This document shows, in pieces, positions 45,901-58,228 of a stretch of DNA of 64,000 nt (within the stretch, counting starts at the first letter, position 1; every line of letters starts with the position of its first letter). The DNA comes from Fasciola hepatica. Taxonomy: Eukaryota; Platyhelminthes; Trematoda; Plagiorchiida; Fasciolidae. The notes below the pieces were generated by a model, which worked only from the letters and a program-made list of their open reading frames with translations, did no database searches and was not told the DNA's origin. The stretch spans positions 4,749,001-4,813,000 of the forward strand of contig CANUEZ040000167.1 of assembly GCA_948099385.1 (NCBI GenBank), written 5' to 3'. A program made the position numbers and the translations under genes.

Positions 45901-46220
45901 ACAGATACTAGAATATTCCCACCCCGAAGTTATATAGAGAGGAGTGAAATATTGCATCCAAGGCTCCTGCGGCTACGCCGTCTACGGAATAACCCGTCTT
46001 TCTTGCAATATTACGAAAACTACGGCTTGCAATTCAACCCCTAGGGCCAAAACTCCACCCAATCACCTTTCACTGCAGAGGGACGCCGTGGCCTTGATTC
46101 CGGTGTCTATGACGGTGATGCAGTCCAATTTCAGTAGCAAATACTCTTCCTTCCGGAACGAGCCTCTACTGCCAATTAGGTCGCTATCTTTAACCTCATT
46201 ACCATTCAAATTTTAAAAAT

Positions 46221-49200
46221 AAACACCCGAGTACATCAAACTCATTCTGGTTCGTGATACTACATGCCCATGGCTCGGGCATGCGAAATTGGTCTCAGAT
46301 ACCGACAGGGAACCCGGCAACTTGTGTCCAGTGGACAGCAGTCAATGATTGATACTCTGCAGTGCTCGGATTCATTCTGTATTGTAGTAAGCGGATAGAG
46401 CCAGTCCAGCCCGTACCCCCATTTTTGTCAGCTACACTTTGCGAGAGCTTGCTTATCCACTCCTTACTTCCAACACTGCTGACTTCGAATTCCTAAGGGC
46501 TACTGATGCTCTGTTGATTCTTCGACCTATTCCGTCTACTTTCACCGTAGTGGGCAACACATTTTTCAATCAGAAGCTATCAAGTATTAGGATAAGGCAA
46601 ACGCCAGAAAACACGTGGTACCGTGCTAAGTGTCGTGTAGTCTAGGTACCAGCCTTACTCACAAGTGAACTATTCACTGGTTCATGCCACATTTCAACAT
46701 CAGAGACCGCAGGCCACGTCCTGTTGAACAAGCCGTCACATTCCCTGTGGCTATCCACCTACCATCTGTCGAATTTCACAAAAGTATCTGCCCAAGATGT
46801 TGCCCATTCTAGCTTCCCTATCTTATTGGTAATTCAACCTAGGCTTTAAAATAGAGTGCAGCTAGAACCTTTCCATTTCTCTCTCCGTTTATCCTTTATT
46901 TTTAAAAATTAGTCCACATCGTTAAGACTACCCAGTTCTGTTGCTGCTAAATCCTTGGCTTGCTGTCGTTGCTCCACGTCCCTCCCCAAACCATCGGGTG
47001 GCAGGAGCGGCAGACGGCAGCCTTTTCGGTTTGCCTTCAGAACTTACCACTCACGGGGAAGACTATCGCCTGCTTCACGCCATGGATGATAATCTGTTGT
47101 TTTTCTCGCCGGGAAGGACAGCTGAATTTTTCTTACAGTTCATCTTTCGTCCATCGCAAGGCAGCCTTCCTAATGGGTCCTCTTCCCGGGATTCCCATAA
47201 ACCGATCACCGGAACCTAGGCCACGTTATATCACAGCATTCATAAGGCTTATTCCAAACCCGATAGTGCGGGATGCTGTTAGATTCACCGCTCTGGTCGG
47301 CGCACATCAGGCGAGCAGAATGTTGGCAAAGATGAGCTTGCGTAACTAGACTGGCGGATCGCACCTCCTGCCTACAGGAATGGTTTTCGGGTTCGATGGC
47401 AAGTGCATGGTCAGTCCCGTCAACGGGCAACGTTTTTTGGGTTACAAAGCTGTTTGTATGCTCGCCACGCTGCTATAAAAGTAGATTCGCTCCAGTCTTC
47501 TCCAGTTATCACTGGATTCCCTTCGAACTTGCTCCTTACGATGACGTTATATTTTGCTCTTTTCATGCCCGGCACAAACTATCGCTCTGCCCACGTATTG
47601 AACAGTGAGCATTTTTCACCTCTTTCTTTTATCAACATTTTTCTTTGCACGCAGTGTTTGCTTTTGCAAATGCTCACCGATCTTGACAGTTAACTCAGTA
47701 CCTACCTTCCCTGAGTTGCACGTAATCATATCCATTTCCCACGTTAGAATCCGTTAGTTATATTCAAAGACTGGCATGTTCGTTGTTGTTAAGCTGCCCC
47801 ATCATACTCACTGAAGAACATCCAGCACCTAACCTGCCTTCTGTGACCCTCCAGTAATCAGGGAGTTGATTAGATATTATCTGCCCTCTTCATCAGTCCA
47901 TGCTTTTGCCTCCACTGAGCTATTTCATTGAGATATTCCTATTCAGCGGATCACCAAGTTTTCTCAATGTGTGAACATCTCGATGCATTTCTCGTGCAAC
48001 TTCGCTGCTCTGTTGCCTTCACATATCAAACCCGTCAAAATGGTCGTTAGACGTGTTATACTTGCCGCATACCTGCTGTAATATTATCCTTCTTACATCC
48101 TTATTCTGGCACCCTGTCTCCCTTCAGATGTACCATTCTTATGCTACTTATTCAAAGCTGTCCCTGTATCCAGCTCTCAAATTCTGTCACTATCTTGGCC
48201 GGCTGATGTATTCCATTCTATAATCATTGATCCACTGCTACATTCTGCAATGCATGTTGTGCAGATTTATTCATCGATGATTTTTGCATGGTGTACATAA
48301 CGCAGCTTTCATATACAATTTACACTTCCTGCCATCCTACCTCTCCCCTCTTGCAAAAGGTAAACACCCTTGTGAAACTATGGCCCTGCAGCTCATATTG
48401 ATTAGCCTTCTGTTTTCACTTTGGCACTTCTTGATCAACTTCACATAAAGCTGAACATTGGCTGTACACTTATCTCTCTTCCTCCCGCCGCCCCCTTTCA
48501 CCACCACTCTGGTGGTCTCTCCCCCCCTTGGGATTCATCAGTTGTTTGCTATAAACATGATTCCGCAGGTATCCAGCCACCTCTTAGTACCATCATAACC
48601 AGTGACTGATATAAGTGCACGTAGATATCTCTCGATCTGCTTGTTATCAAGTAAACCATTTGCCAAAAGCTTTTCTCCAGTATGTCGACGACTTTTCTAT
48701 CATATGCTCTCAATATTCTACAGCTTGTAGATGGCTCTTATAACTTGCTTGATAAATTACTCACTTTGTAAGGGTCAAAACATATTCTCAGAATGTTTAA
48801 ATTTTCAAAAGATCTGATTGTTTCCGGTACCACTTACATACGAACTCCGGACTTTCAACCGACCTTATTCAAGGACTGAACTATTATCAAATATACACTA
48901 AAAACCGAAAATTTGGTTAAATTTTGGTAATTTTTGAGGGTAATAGAGATCTTCGAGCTTTACTCGACATTTGATGCCCCCAAACCGCTTTCGACCATAA
49001 ACGTTGGCAGTATAAAGGCTTTTCTAAATATTTTACCGATCATTTATTATCGCCGTTCTGTTAGTAGGCTTACATCTAAAACTCAGAGCTATACTAGTTT
49101 AAGCGTAAAATTCGTAGTTGAATTCCTCCTTACCATAGTCGAACCGAGCTTTTGAAACAGAGTTTTCAATATTCCAGGAGTCATACCCGCTTTTTTCCGC

Positions 49201-49393
49201 ATTCCCCTCTAATCCTCCGCATGCACTCGATTTATCCTCCTAAAATACTGCTTATATTATTTCTTGTAACACTGAGACATGCATCACGACTTGCTTTGAG
49301 CTCGACCGAAACATATCAATATTAATTAAAGTACCAATAGCATTATTCTATTTGTCTTATCGCGGTTGAATTGGTTTCGTTCGAAGCCGCCTG
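46221..49393. other. Long unassigned interval
   Basis: About 3.2 kb without a supportable gene. A cluster of plus frames at 46,941-47,693 (up to 129 codons) has no motif I can name. The interval from 47.7 to 49.4 kb is A+T-rich with only short frames. No tandem repeats, tRNA or clear transposon ends were seen. Confidence 0.4.
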
Positions 49394-50093
49394 CAAATCA
49401 TCTGGCAGCCCTCTCAAACAGGTTGCCATCAGGCAACGCCCCTAATCATACGTGCTTGTCCCTGCGATCTGCCACGTCAATCCTGAGTCGAAAGTTGGTA
49501 ATGCTTGGCCTTCAGCCCTCACTGTAATTTGACTGCACCAATAAAATACTCCGGCCTTAAATCCGAAGCTGACAATTCGATCTTTTCCTCTACTAAACGT
49601 TTCACCGTTCAGCATGACGTGTAGCAACCATCCCCCACCTTTAGTCCACACCTCGATTGTCACGTAAAAACCGCGGACAAACGGACTTCTTGGTAGAATT
49701 TCACCAGTGCCGGTGCCCATAAGTTCTGCTCCCGGACTAGACACCTACTCAAACCCCATTTTCTCCCAGGGGGATTTCAGCATCGCTGGCTTGTACGTGG
49801 CTTATACTGCGCAGCTTCTCTTCGTCGCGGACACCACCCAACTTGTCACTCCCAAACCTTTCCGGCGCTTGCAAACTTTGGTCCATCAGCTTCATCACTG
49901 TCCCGAAGATTTTGGTTATCCCCACCATTTCGTCTATCTTATTGTGCCACTCTTCAGAACCCACATCCTATCAGTCATTTTCACCTCCGTTATCACACCA
50001 AACTTCGCATGCCAATTACGCAAAATGATGCTTTTCTATTGCCTTCTAGAATAATCGTTATACCCCTTCTGTTGACTTCTGACGCCCTCCTAC
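49394..50093 (-). repeat. ~700-bp repeat unit, copy 2 of an inverted pair
   Basis: The reverse complement of 32,953-33,652. Its 100-codon minus-strand frame (49,744-49,442) differs from the frame at 33,302-33,604 by one residue, and the 115-codon plus frame (49,707-50,054) by one. Past 50,093 the sequence does not continue into the BEL/Pao homology that abuts copy 1, so the two copies sit in different surroundings on that side. LINE-H endonuclease sequence begins about 100 bases further on. Confidence 0.88.
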
Positions 50094-50188
50094 CGTGCAT
50101 TAGCTAGCCACCTTGAGGTGTGACGAAACCACCATGCACACGGTTAGTTTCCAACTTCTGAGGCCCGCTCCCATAATACAACCCCCTT

Positions 50189-52760
50189 TTGTCAGGGTTG
50201 TCGCGTAGGAAAACCCACACACTCCATAACTCACTATCATTCCGTCATCCTACCAAAGGCGTGACCATGACACTAGAAGCCAGCAAATACTCACTAGTCA
50301 TTCCTAATACTAGATCACCGTCGGGAAAAGTTGACTACGTGAGATCCCGAGTTGCCTTATTTAACCCGGATATTACAAAAGTAACCGCAAACTGGCTCAC
50401 TGAGAACAGATCAGTCGATCGCGTGGCTTTTGATGGTTTTGACATATTCCCAATGCCCTGTCAAGCTGGATATGATGGGGGTCGCCTGGAGTACGCTCTT
50501 CATGGCTGGGGTTGATGAGCTTAAGCCCGGCAAAACACACCAACCACTGTCGTCAGCCAGCTTTTATTTGGTAATACTTGTAGATCTGTGGTCCTACCAA
50601 GCCGACTTGATCTCCAAAGCATACTAGTAGGTTGCATCCACTGCCCCTCCCCCTCCCCCGACCCGGACCTTGCTCGGCCTTGATCCTGTTATCGAGGCTT
50701 TGGACATTTCCGCAGAGCAAAACCATGGCGGGTGACTTCATTGCCCGAAAAACACATCGGTCTTCTTTCTATGGCCCCACGGTTCCCCAAACTTCCTTTC
50801 CTGTATCCTTCTTGGACAGCGGACCCAAACTTTTGCGACTCTCTCCAGAGGATTGTTTGTTCTGGACTTCACTGCCAGCCTTTCGGCATTCTCTACTAAG
50901 GCCGCAGATTACTGTCCAGATTGTGACCACAAAAAGGTTACTTGAGGATTCAAGCATTCAACTAATATACCGAAACTTGCCCCGTCTAACAAGCCCATTT
51001 CCGAGGAAACTGTTCACTTGCTCCAAGCTTCTTCCAGCCCTCCAACCGGGATAATTTGTCCCTAAAGCCAACCCGAAAGAGAGCAACTGACGTTTACGGA
51101 AGCCTTCCTGTACGTCTTGCCAAACTTGATACTTCGCCCAACCGGCACCTCCCGGAGAGGGAAATCTGCACAACTTGTTAAGAGAATGATGTTCTTGGTT
51201 TGCGAGGTAAGTGCTCCATACCCCGCGACTTCTCAATTATCCCACGTATACACCACCTCTACAACACTTCTTTCACTTCAAAGGAGAGGAATTTGTGATC
51301 CCAGAAACTGTAGCATTGAAGGATCCTAGAAAATCAGGGCATGTCGCAAGTCTAGTTGGAAAAAGGTTTTCTTGCTTACCTAGTAATACCCATATTATCG
51401 CCTGCTCCTCGGCCACTGCTAAAACAACTTAAACCTCCACGAAGGCATTCAGAGTATACCCTTCTTCTTCAAGTCTGCAGCTAAAGCTCTTCCTACCATG
51501 TTCTCTGCTTTCCTCAATCCCAGACTTACCCTCATCAGTTAAGTCTGGTGAAATCTGCAGGTAAACCTCCAGGACTATAACTTTTGCCAGAACTGGCCGG
51601 GTGGAGTCTCTTCGGAAATTATCCGCCTAGTTGGAATGTATATTGACTAGACTCTTCTGAATTTTTCGCAATATCTATTGTGACCAGCACTGTATCTGAC
51701 CGATGGAAGTCTTCCCTGATAATTCCATGTTTTCAAGGAGGTTTCCCCGAAATCCGGATGACGTTTGATCAGTCAATGAAAAACCAACCATGTGCGAGCT
51801 CATGGAGAGCATAGCCAAATTTGAATCCCACGATTTTCCAACCTCAAACAACTTACTGAACGGCGGCCAACATGGGTTTATTAAGAAGTTTTGATACGCC
51901 TCTTACTTTGATTCCCCTAACAGTCTCATTCCTCCCATTGATCGAATTCAATCAGCGGTTGTCATTTTTTGATATCACCGAGGCATTCCATTGCGTGATT
52001 CATGTTCACTTTTCGTCCAGCATTCCCTCGCTCGGCAAGCTCGACTTTTGTGTTCTTGTATTTGATCATAACCGCCCAGTCGTTTGCAGGCTTTTCTGAA
52101 CGGCAAACACCAGAGAAGTCTTGGTTCTACCTCTACTCCTCGGTTGTGCTGCTTTTCTTTTGTTGATGATATCAGAATTTCCTGCCACTGAAGCCGAAAA
52201 CTCCTCCTCCTACTTGAAGGGCGTACAAGGGGATCTAAATTCCCTCAGACACCGAAGCCCTACTAGGCATACGAAACTTTATTTTGCAAAATGCACAGTA
52301 TCTAGTAACAAGAGCCGATATCCTTTTCGACGCTCTTGCTCTCGATGGCTCCCAATCCATGTCAAATCTCCTGTTCCGGGTCTAGGGCTGCCCGACTCAC
52401 GATCGCCAGCCCTTTCTTGAAAGTGCTCCTTCCAAGTGGCCTACATCGGGCGGGTTACGTGTCTCATTTTCACGTATCAAACTCATAAGGTATCGACTTC
52501 TCATCTTCTCTACCCATGCTAGACCGCTTCTGGATTACGGCTCTCTTATTTCCTCCTGAATGCCATTCTCCACAGATACCACAGAAAATACCCAACGGCC
52601 CTTTAACAAAAGGCTGAGGGGGCACAGGCAACCATCTAATACGGGCAGAGGCTTGAGTTCTTTCAACGTGACCCACCATGGCTAAGCCAACTGAAGTTAA
52701 ACTTCTCTCTTTTGTATATACGTTTGCACTACCACGTATGTTCTTCCACCTAAATAACCT
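50189..52760 (+). pseudogene. LINE-H ORF2: endonuclease, RT, C-terminal region
   Basis: A plus-strand LINE of a family different from LINE-E, with no ORF1 seen. Frame 50,189-50,515 has NTRSPSGKVDYVRSRVALFN (family N.RSL..K...LR) and WLTENRSVDRVAFDGFDIFP. The D-F-N motif appears as AGDFIARKTHRSS near 50.73 kb. RT has ALKDPRKSGH near 51.32 kb, an NNLLNGGQHGFIKK block near 51.85-51.89 kb and the active site F-V-D-D at 52,159-52,170 within CFSFVDDIRIS, so the D-D pair is intact. The stretch between is badly eroded. The C-terminal region peters out at about 52.76 kb. Numerous frameshifts make it nonfunctional. Confidence 0.8.
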
Positions 52761-55449
52761 CCACTCCTAATTGCGCCTATCGTCTCAGGCACAAGAATTT
52801 TTCTTTGTCCGCCTCATATGTCAGGTTCTTTGTCACAGCCTCTTTTCCACTGCCGTATCTGTACCAAACTTCCACAAAGCATATGTTGTTGCTACTCCTT
52901 ACACCGGGTTAAGGTGTAATATAAATGGATATCTTACTACCAGCGTTGCTCCGCACCCGAGCAACGGGTCTGGCCCAGTGAACACTGCTTTCTGAAATGG
53001 CCTCCTGTTCTTCCTTGTTCCTGCTAGAGGCTGGGATAATGTTTTAGCGCTTCATACCATCTCCTCAGCTTTGGCCGCTATGTTCTGCATGTTTCGCCTC
53101 ACTCTTATGAGAACGGATGTTATGGTGAACGTAAATCCCGCAAAATGACCTCAAACTCTGGCAGGAACTACCAGTCCCTCCATTTTGTTTTTCATGGTAA
53201 CCACTTTGGTACTCCTGATTTCACGGATAAGGCTAGTGTTGCCCCGACATATCTGTGAGCATTCCCGGATTTATCCGTCCCCCTACACATGACTGAACAC
53301 CAATGAGACGACATCAATACCAAAATTGAGAATGGTATAAAAAATCGAGAAAACCTTTTTGCTCTTCCGTCTTCCCAGCACACCAGCCTTGTCACACGAG
53401 GCCCATGTCTCCGGGCTTCACAGCTCTTGCTGAATGAGTGAAATGGTTGACCTATTTCCATGGCTGCTTGTCGTGTCTCCCGATTTCGGTCAGAACTTGA
53501 GAGCTGCGGCTTCCCATCGGAGGCAGCCCAGGGCTCTCTAGCAGCCGTATATCAGGCTGTGATAAAAACACAAATAAAAGTTTAAAAATGGGGAACATTC
53601 TTATTCTACCACCTCACGAACGATAATGGTTCTGCTAAAAGAGCGCCTAACCGCACTGTGCCTCAGCCCCATCTAGCCTTCAGCTGAACGGTGCAAACTT
53701 ACCAATCACAAAGGAAGGCGTGACCTCTGTCGACTGCTCTCAGCTATTTCCCACAGAAAGATAACAGTGTTAATACACAAGAATAGAGCAGCATTGAGGC
53801 CGATTGTTGAACGGCGAACAGGATTGGGGACCATTTTGACGAGGACAGCTTGTCTCAAAATGTTCGGAGACTGGCCACTTAGGTGGGCAAATGACAAGAA
53901 ATTAAAATAAGTACAAAGGCTGCAGGATACGAAACTCAGCTCAACTGGAACAAGAAGGCGTGAAGGAGTTCTTGTTGAGGTTTCCCCTAAACAAGAAACG
54001 AGGACATAGTTGAACGAGCTACGGATCAGAAAACATGAAAAACAGTGCAAAAATGCTGAAGCAAGGTCCTGGGCTTCATTTGCAAGCGAAATTCCTCGGT
54101 GGCGCTTTGTTAGCGCAAAAGACATCTGCGGCTACGAATCCTGCCCAACGAATGCAAAAAACAGAAGGATAGGAATTGGTGAATTTTATCGGTTTTATTG
54201 GTTATCTTGGAGGGTTGACAGGAGATGAGAGATTAGACTAGCTCATGACCAGAGCTGGACGGCTAGGTTGCATTTTGTTCCCAGAGCAGCGTATTTCTAA
54301 GTGGCGATGAGGCTGCTTAGGCTGGCACTAGGTGTATTTAAACAAGCAGTCTGCAAACAACCAGTCTATAGAAGGAAATAAGGCCAACGTAAATTGCTGA
54401 CCTATCAAAGAGACCGGTCAACGTTTGCCTGACCAACTGCTCACCTCAGTTTACGACCGAAGTGTCCTTCAGGGCCTTTGAAATGAACTCATATAACTTG
54501 AAATACGGTTGCGTCTAACCACAAGCCACTTTACGTGACTATGGCGAATGGTTTGAAAAGATTTCCTATGCTAATGGCATACCTGGTAGGAAAACCGGAT
54601 GCCCCTGATGAGCGGAGATCACTTCATGGTAGATCTAAGGACAGATGTTTCTTTATGAACAAAGAGCACCTAAGCTCTAGGATGGCAATCGCATTTTGTT
54701 AGGTTTGATGCCCAAAAACAGCCACAACATTAGGGTAAAGGAGCTGAGAAATATTTAAGCAGAGGAAGCGGTTATCGCACTCAGTGTATGACATTCTAAA
54801 AAGAAGCTGCTCATACCAATCGGTTCTTGGAAAACCTCCAACATCACCGTAACACCACGGCCTCTTGAAAATCCTCGAGCAAATTATCCGAATGCCCCGT
54901 ATCACCAATATACTTGCGCACCAATCTTTGTTTGCTCACACCCAAAGTGCTCTTTTCATAGGCCGATTGGACCCGTGTGACTCACGTGCTTGTTTGCTAA
55001 CACCGCGTACCTTGTTATCGTTTTCAGTGTGTTGGGTTGCATGTTTGAGGTTTGAATGTGAATGCAGATTTGCCCATTCCATAATCCATTGTCGAATGAA
55101 GCGCGAATCAACTTCAATCTAACCTTGCTTATAATAGCGGACTGATTCCGCTCCAAAGTGGCTTACAATGCGCACGTTGATCGATATAGATGGAGGAAAA
55201 CACAGCGTGTCAAGTCAGTCACAACCAGGACGGTGAGGAAGTTTTTCGGTACTATTGATCCATCAAATATGTTTAGGTTTTTAGCCCCGTTTGGGCTAGT
55301 TCCTACACCCCAGATAATACATCCGACCATAAGGATTTTGATACATTCAATTTAGGGATACTTGAGAAAAACGGCAGTTACTGGTCTCAAGGCAACAGGG
55401 CGCCTATGAAAACAAACAGAAACAGCTGAGCGAAAGAATCTCCGAAAGA
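52761..55449. other. Unassigned, possible 5' part of the BEL/Pao element
   Basis: A 139-codon minus frame (54,125-53,706) and an 89-codon minus frame (53,461-53,192) have no recognised domain. On the plus strand the interval 53.7-55.4 kb precedes the BEL/Pao gag and could be its leader, LTR and gag N-terminus, but I could not find a repeat pair or a primer-binding site. No host gene is supported. Confidence 0.35.
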
Positions 55450-55474
55450 AATATAGAGAGTAAGCCAGGCCTTC

Positions 55475-56056
55475 ATGGAGGAGAAGATTCCAAGCTGGCC
55501 GTCAAATGAATTGCGCCAGACCAGATGTCGTTTGATCTCCCTGGATTGGAGTTGGTCAACTTTGATCGACATCCGGAGCAATACTTCAAGCCTGTCGAGC
55601 GGCTTCCAACCCTCGATGAAAGATCCGCGGCAAAGTCTGATTTACTTAGCACACTATTGTCAAGGTTGTTCTGAGGATGCTGTCGATGGCCGCTTTGTGC
55701 TCGACCAGGAACAAGACTATGCAAATGCGAGGAATATTTCGAAGGATATTTCAGATCAACCATTTAAGGTAGACCGACATTTGATCGACGACGTTACGTA
55801 TGAGACCAAGTGAACCCGGAGCAATTCATACGCCACGTCCGACCTTGTGATGAAAATACAAAACTATTCCACAGCCCTGGGCCATCTGAGCCACAGGTCC
55901 AACCTAGAAGCTCTGCGCACATTAGAGCCACTAACTTGTTATCCGTCATCCAAACCGCGGAGATGTTGGGCTAAACAAAAGAAACATATAAGCCACGTCC
56001 ATCTTGAAGCACGTTCAAAGGCCTGGGGAGAAACTAAAACATGCCTGCGAGAATAG
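55475..56056 (+). pseudogene. BEL/Pao gag core
   Basis: Gag is the particle protein. Frame 55,475-55,813 has DPRQSLIYLAHYCQGCSEDA followed by a stretch in the pattern of BEL/Pao gag (a helix giving L..C.G.A...I......, then GY..A...L...FG.P), here QDYANARNISKDISDQPFKV and DRHLIDDVTYETK. After a stop at 55,811-55,813 the frame continues with LVMKIQNYSTALGHLSHRSN and LEALRTLEPLTCYPSSKPRR, again as in BEL/Pao gag, ending in HLEARSKAWGE. The assignment rests on this ordered set of weakly conserved blocks. Confidence 0.7.
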
Positions 56057-57127
56057 CGGACAGCAGATCTGGTGGACCCGTAAGCGATAACAGCAAAAAT
56101 GGCCAGGCCAAGTATCAATCTAACCACAATTACTGCGGTAGATCACCTTAACCACTAGCCTTGGACTAGGACGCATAAGACTTCGCGTAAGGGTGCCACT
56201 TCGCCCCATTTCAAGGCTTGAAAAAAAACTCTGAATAACGAGAGGCCCGGGGTCCCTCCAGGCCACCAGTGATAAAGAACGGCAAATGAGTAGGGCTGCA
56301 GGGGCTTGTTTCTTATACCTCAATAACTCACAGTGAGCAGCGGCTTGCCGAGCGAAAGTTAGACGCAACCAAGAAGATTGTCCTGGCAGACATCATAAAT
56401 GGCCACACCAGTTGGAGGAAAAACCGTCGAAAGAAAATCTATCTCCGAGCCTGAGCTGCTCAATATCACAGTCTACTCGGAAACCAGTTCGTTTGGGTGT
56501 AGTCTCTGTAGTAGCGTTGGTCATTAGTGGGTTGTCTTGAGCCCTATAGTTTGTGAGCAGCGGACCCCACACTTCAATGGCGGAGGAGCACTCTGCCGGG
56601 AAAGACTAGCGTCATAGAACCCTCACATCACCAGCAGTGAGCACAATGAGTAGAACTCAGGTAACCACTACGGACCGCGTGCAGCTGTAATCCGTCTGCC
56701 TAGACAACGATGAAAAATTCGATCGCGAGTGATGTGAATAACATTCTTCCTTGAACACAACACTTTCTCGTTGGCATCACATGAATCCACTTGTTGGAAA
56801 GCTCAAACGCCCGCTATACACATCTATTTGCTTGGCCTGCAGATGCCAGCTAATTTGGACTTGGTTTTGGTTGTCCTGCCACTGCTTGCGCAGCCCTATT
56901 GCTATGGACATTGACTCTATACTTGGGTCGTTTGGGATCACATTTAAGGGTTGCATGCGACTTGCGTTTTTTACTTTCATAACTCTGTGCCTCAGAACTT
57001 GTGAATCAGTCTTGTTTTGAATTTGGTATTCATGCTAGAAGAATGCACTTTACTGGAGTTGCCATTCTTGTGACTTTCATCGTTTCAACGGAAGTCTTCG
57101 AACAGGATGATCTGTCGATGCAAAGCG

Positions 57128-57720
57128 CCAAGGTAAGTCGATCCGATTTTACCCAGATGGCCCCACTATCAAGACGTAACGGTCGTAAACTAGGATGACG
57201 GCGAAGAGGACCTTCTTGGTTATGACGCGCCATAAGCACATTGGGTGCTTGACCAGAGGGTAGGAAACCGCTGAGAGCCACGTATATTTTGCACAACATT
57301 AGGCAAATGGAACCAATACCCCCAAAGTCGGAGAAAGGATAGGGTACTTGGCACGCTCATCAACTTCCAACATCAGGGAGGCCCGAAAAGTTCAGCGTCG
57401 TCCTCCAGTGTGCTGCCAACTTCCAAGGAAGATCGTTGAATGACCGTTTGTTACTGGGGCCAGGCTGGACAGCTCAACCCACTGCGGCCTCGTGTCGATT
57501 GATTCTAGGTGGAGTAGCAATGTCGGTCAACATACGGGAAGTCTTTCTGCACATGAAGGTACCATCAGTGGACGGGAAAGCACCACGGTACTTGTGAAGG
57601 GCCGAGATCGATATAGACAAATCTATGGTTGAATACAGGACGGCTGCGAATCGATCATTGCGCATACATCACGTTTCTGTGCCAACGGACCCTACGAAGG
57701 ACCCCAGTAAAGTAAGGAGC
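57128..57720 (+). pseudogene. BEL/Pao reverse transcriptase, front half
   Basis: The plus strand shows GRPEKFSVVLQCAANFQGRS (family KPGK.RVVFDAAA.F.G.S) at 57.38-57.44 kb, LNDRLLLGPGWTAQPT (family LN..LL.GPDL...L), VAMSVNIREVFLHMKVPSVD (family VA..ADI..MF.QV.V...D, with the first catalytic Asp changed to Asn) and APRYL followed by a stop. ID.SMVEYRTAANRS continues to about 57.72 kb. The Y-V-D-D box is not reached. Homology with the inverted copy at 32.48-32.95 kb starts at 57,128 exactly. The sequence is interrupted by stops. Confidence 0.83.
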
Positions 57721-57750
57721 CTCGGCCACCCGATAAGTGATTGATGGGGT

Positions 57751-58228
57751 TACCAGCTATTTCTGCGTTGACGGCTAACTTGTGTCACTTGACGACAAAA
57801 ACACGGCAGTAAACCACTTGAGGGGTTAGATGGAATAACAGAAAAAGGTGACTCCCACCTGACGAATTGGGCATCTCACCCTCCGTGGGTTTTGTAGGCT
57901 ATGACAGACAACGAGGTGGCGGAAAGTGTTCTAGAGTTGAATGAGTTACGACCTCCAACACAACACACTCTGGATATACAGAGGAGCGCTGGAACTGATG
58001 AACTTGGTTGGAGGCCTTTGCTGCGCTACACCGGGTCGGTTTGTTTACTGTTATCGGTTTAGTTTGCACCAAGATACCTAGGGTGATATTGAGAATAATA
58101 GCCTTAGGAGTATCCCCACAACTGAAAATAATTTGGGGATTTTTTCTGAACAATAAGCTCACAGGAAACCAGTTAATCTACAGAATGTTGTTAGAATAGC
58201 TTCACAACTGTCAGTGTAAGATAGTTGA
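57751..58228. other. Spacer, presumed 5' flank of LINE-E
   Basis: No domain is recognisable. Two overlapping short frames on opposite strands (57,899-58,162 minus and 58,008-58,199 plus) have no family match. It may include the LINE-E 5' untranslated region, which in CR1-type LINEs carries an internal promoter; I see no specific promoter motif. Confidence 0.4.

Larger units (their letters stand above)
41860..46220 (+). mobile_element. LINE-G, CR1/Jockey-like, near full length
   Basis: A plus-strand member of the LINE-A/C/D/E family: ORF1 core (41.86-42.42 kb), a long eroded linker (42.42-43.5 kb), endonuclease (43.87-44.4 kb), RT (44.65-45.5 kb) and C-terminal region (45.6-45.85 kb). It is colinear with LINE-E, and most domains are identifiable despite frequent frameshifts. 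The 3' limit is uncertain; C-terminal residues can be followed to about 45.85 kb and a weaker frame runs to 46.22 kb. Confidence 0.82.
55450..57750 (+). mobile_element. BEL/Pao LTR retrotransposon, gag-to-RT segment
   Basis: A plus-strand element with a gag core (55.47-56.06 kb) and the front half of RT (57.13-57.72 kb), separated by about 1 kb where a zinc knuckle and protease would be expected but are not recognisable. RNase H, integrase and LTRs were not found. LINE-E begins within 500 bp of the end of RT homology, so the 3' half is missing. A second copy of the RT front lies inverted at 32.48-32.95 kb. Confidence 0.78.

Noticed and set aside
53706..54125. A 139-codon minus-strand frame as a possible host protein
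   Set aside because: Hydrophobic and Cys/Ser-rich without a recognisable domain, lying where plus-strand BEL/Pao sequence is expected; probably a shadow frame.
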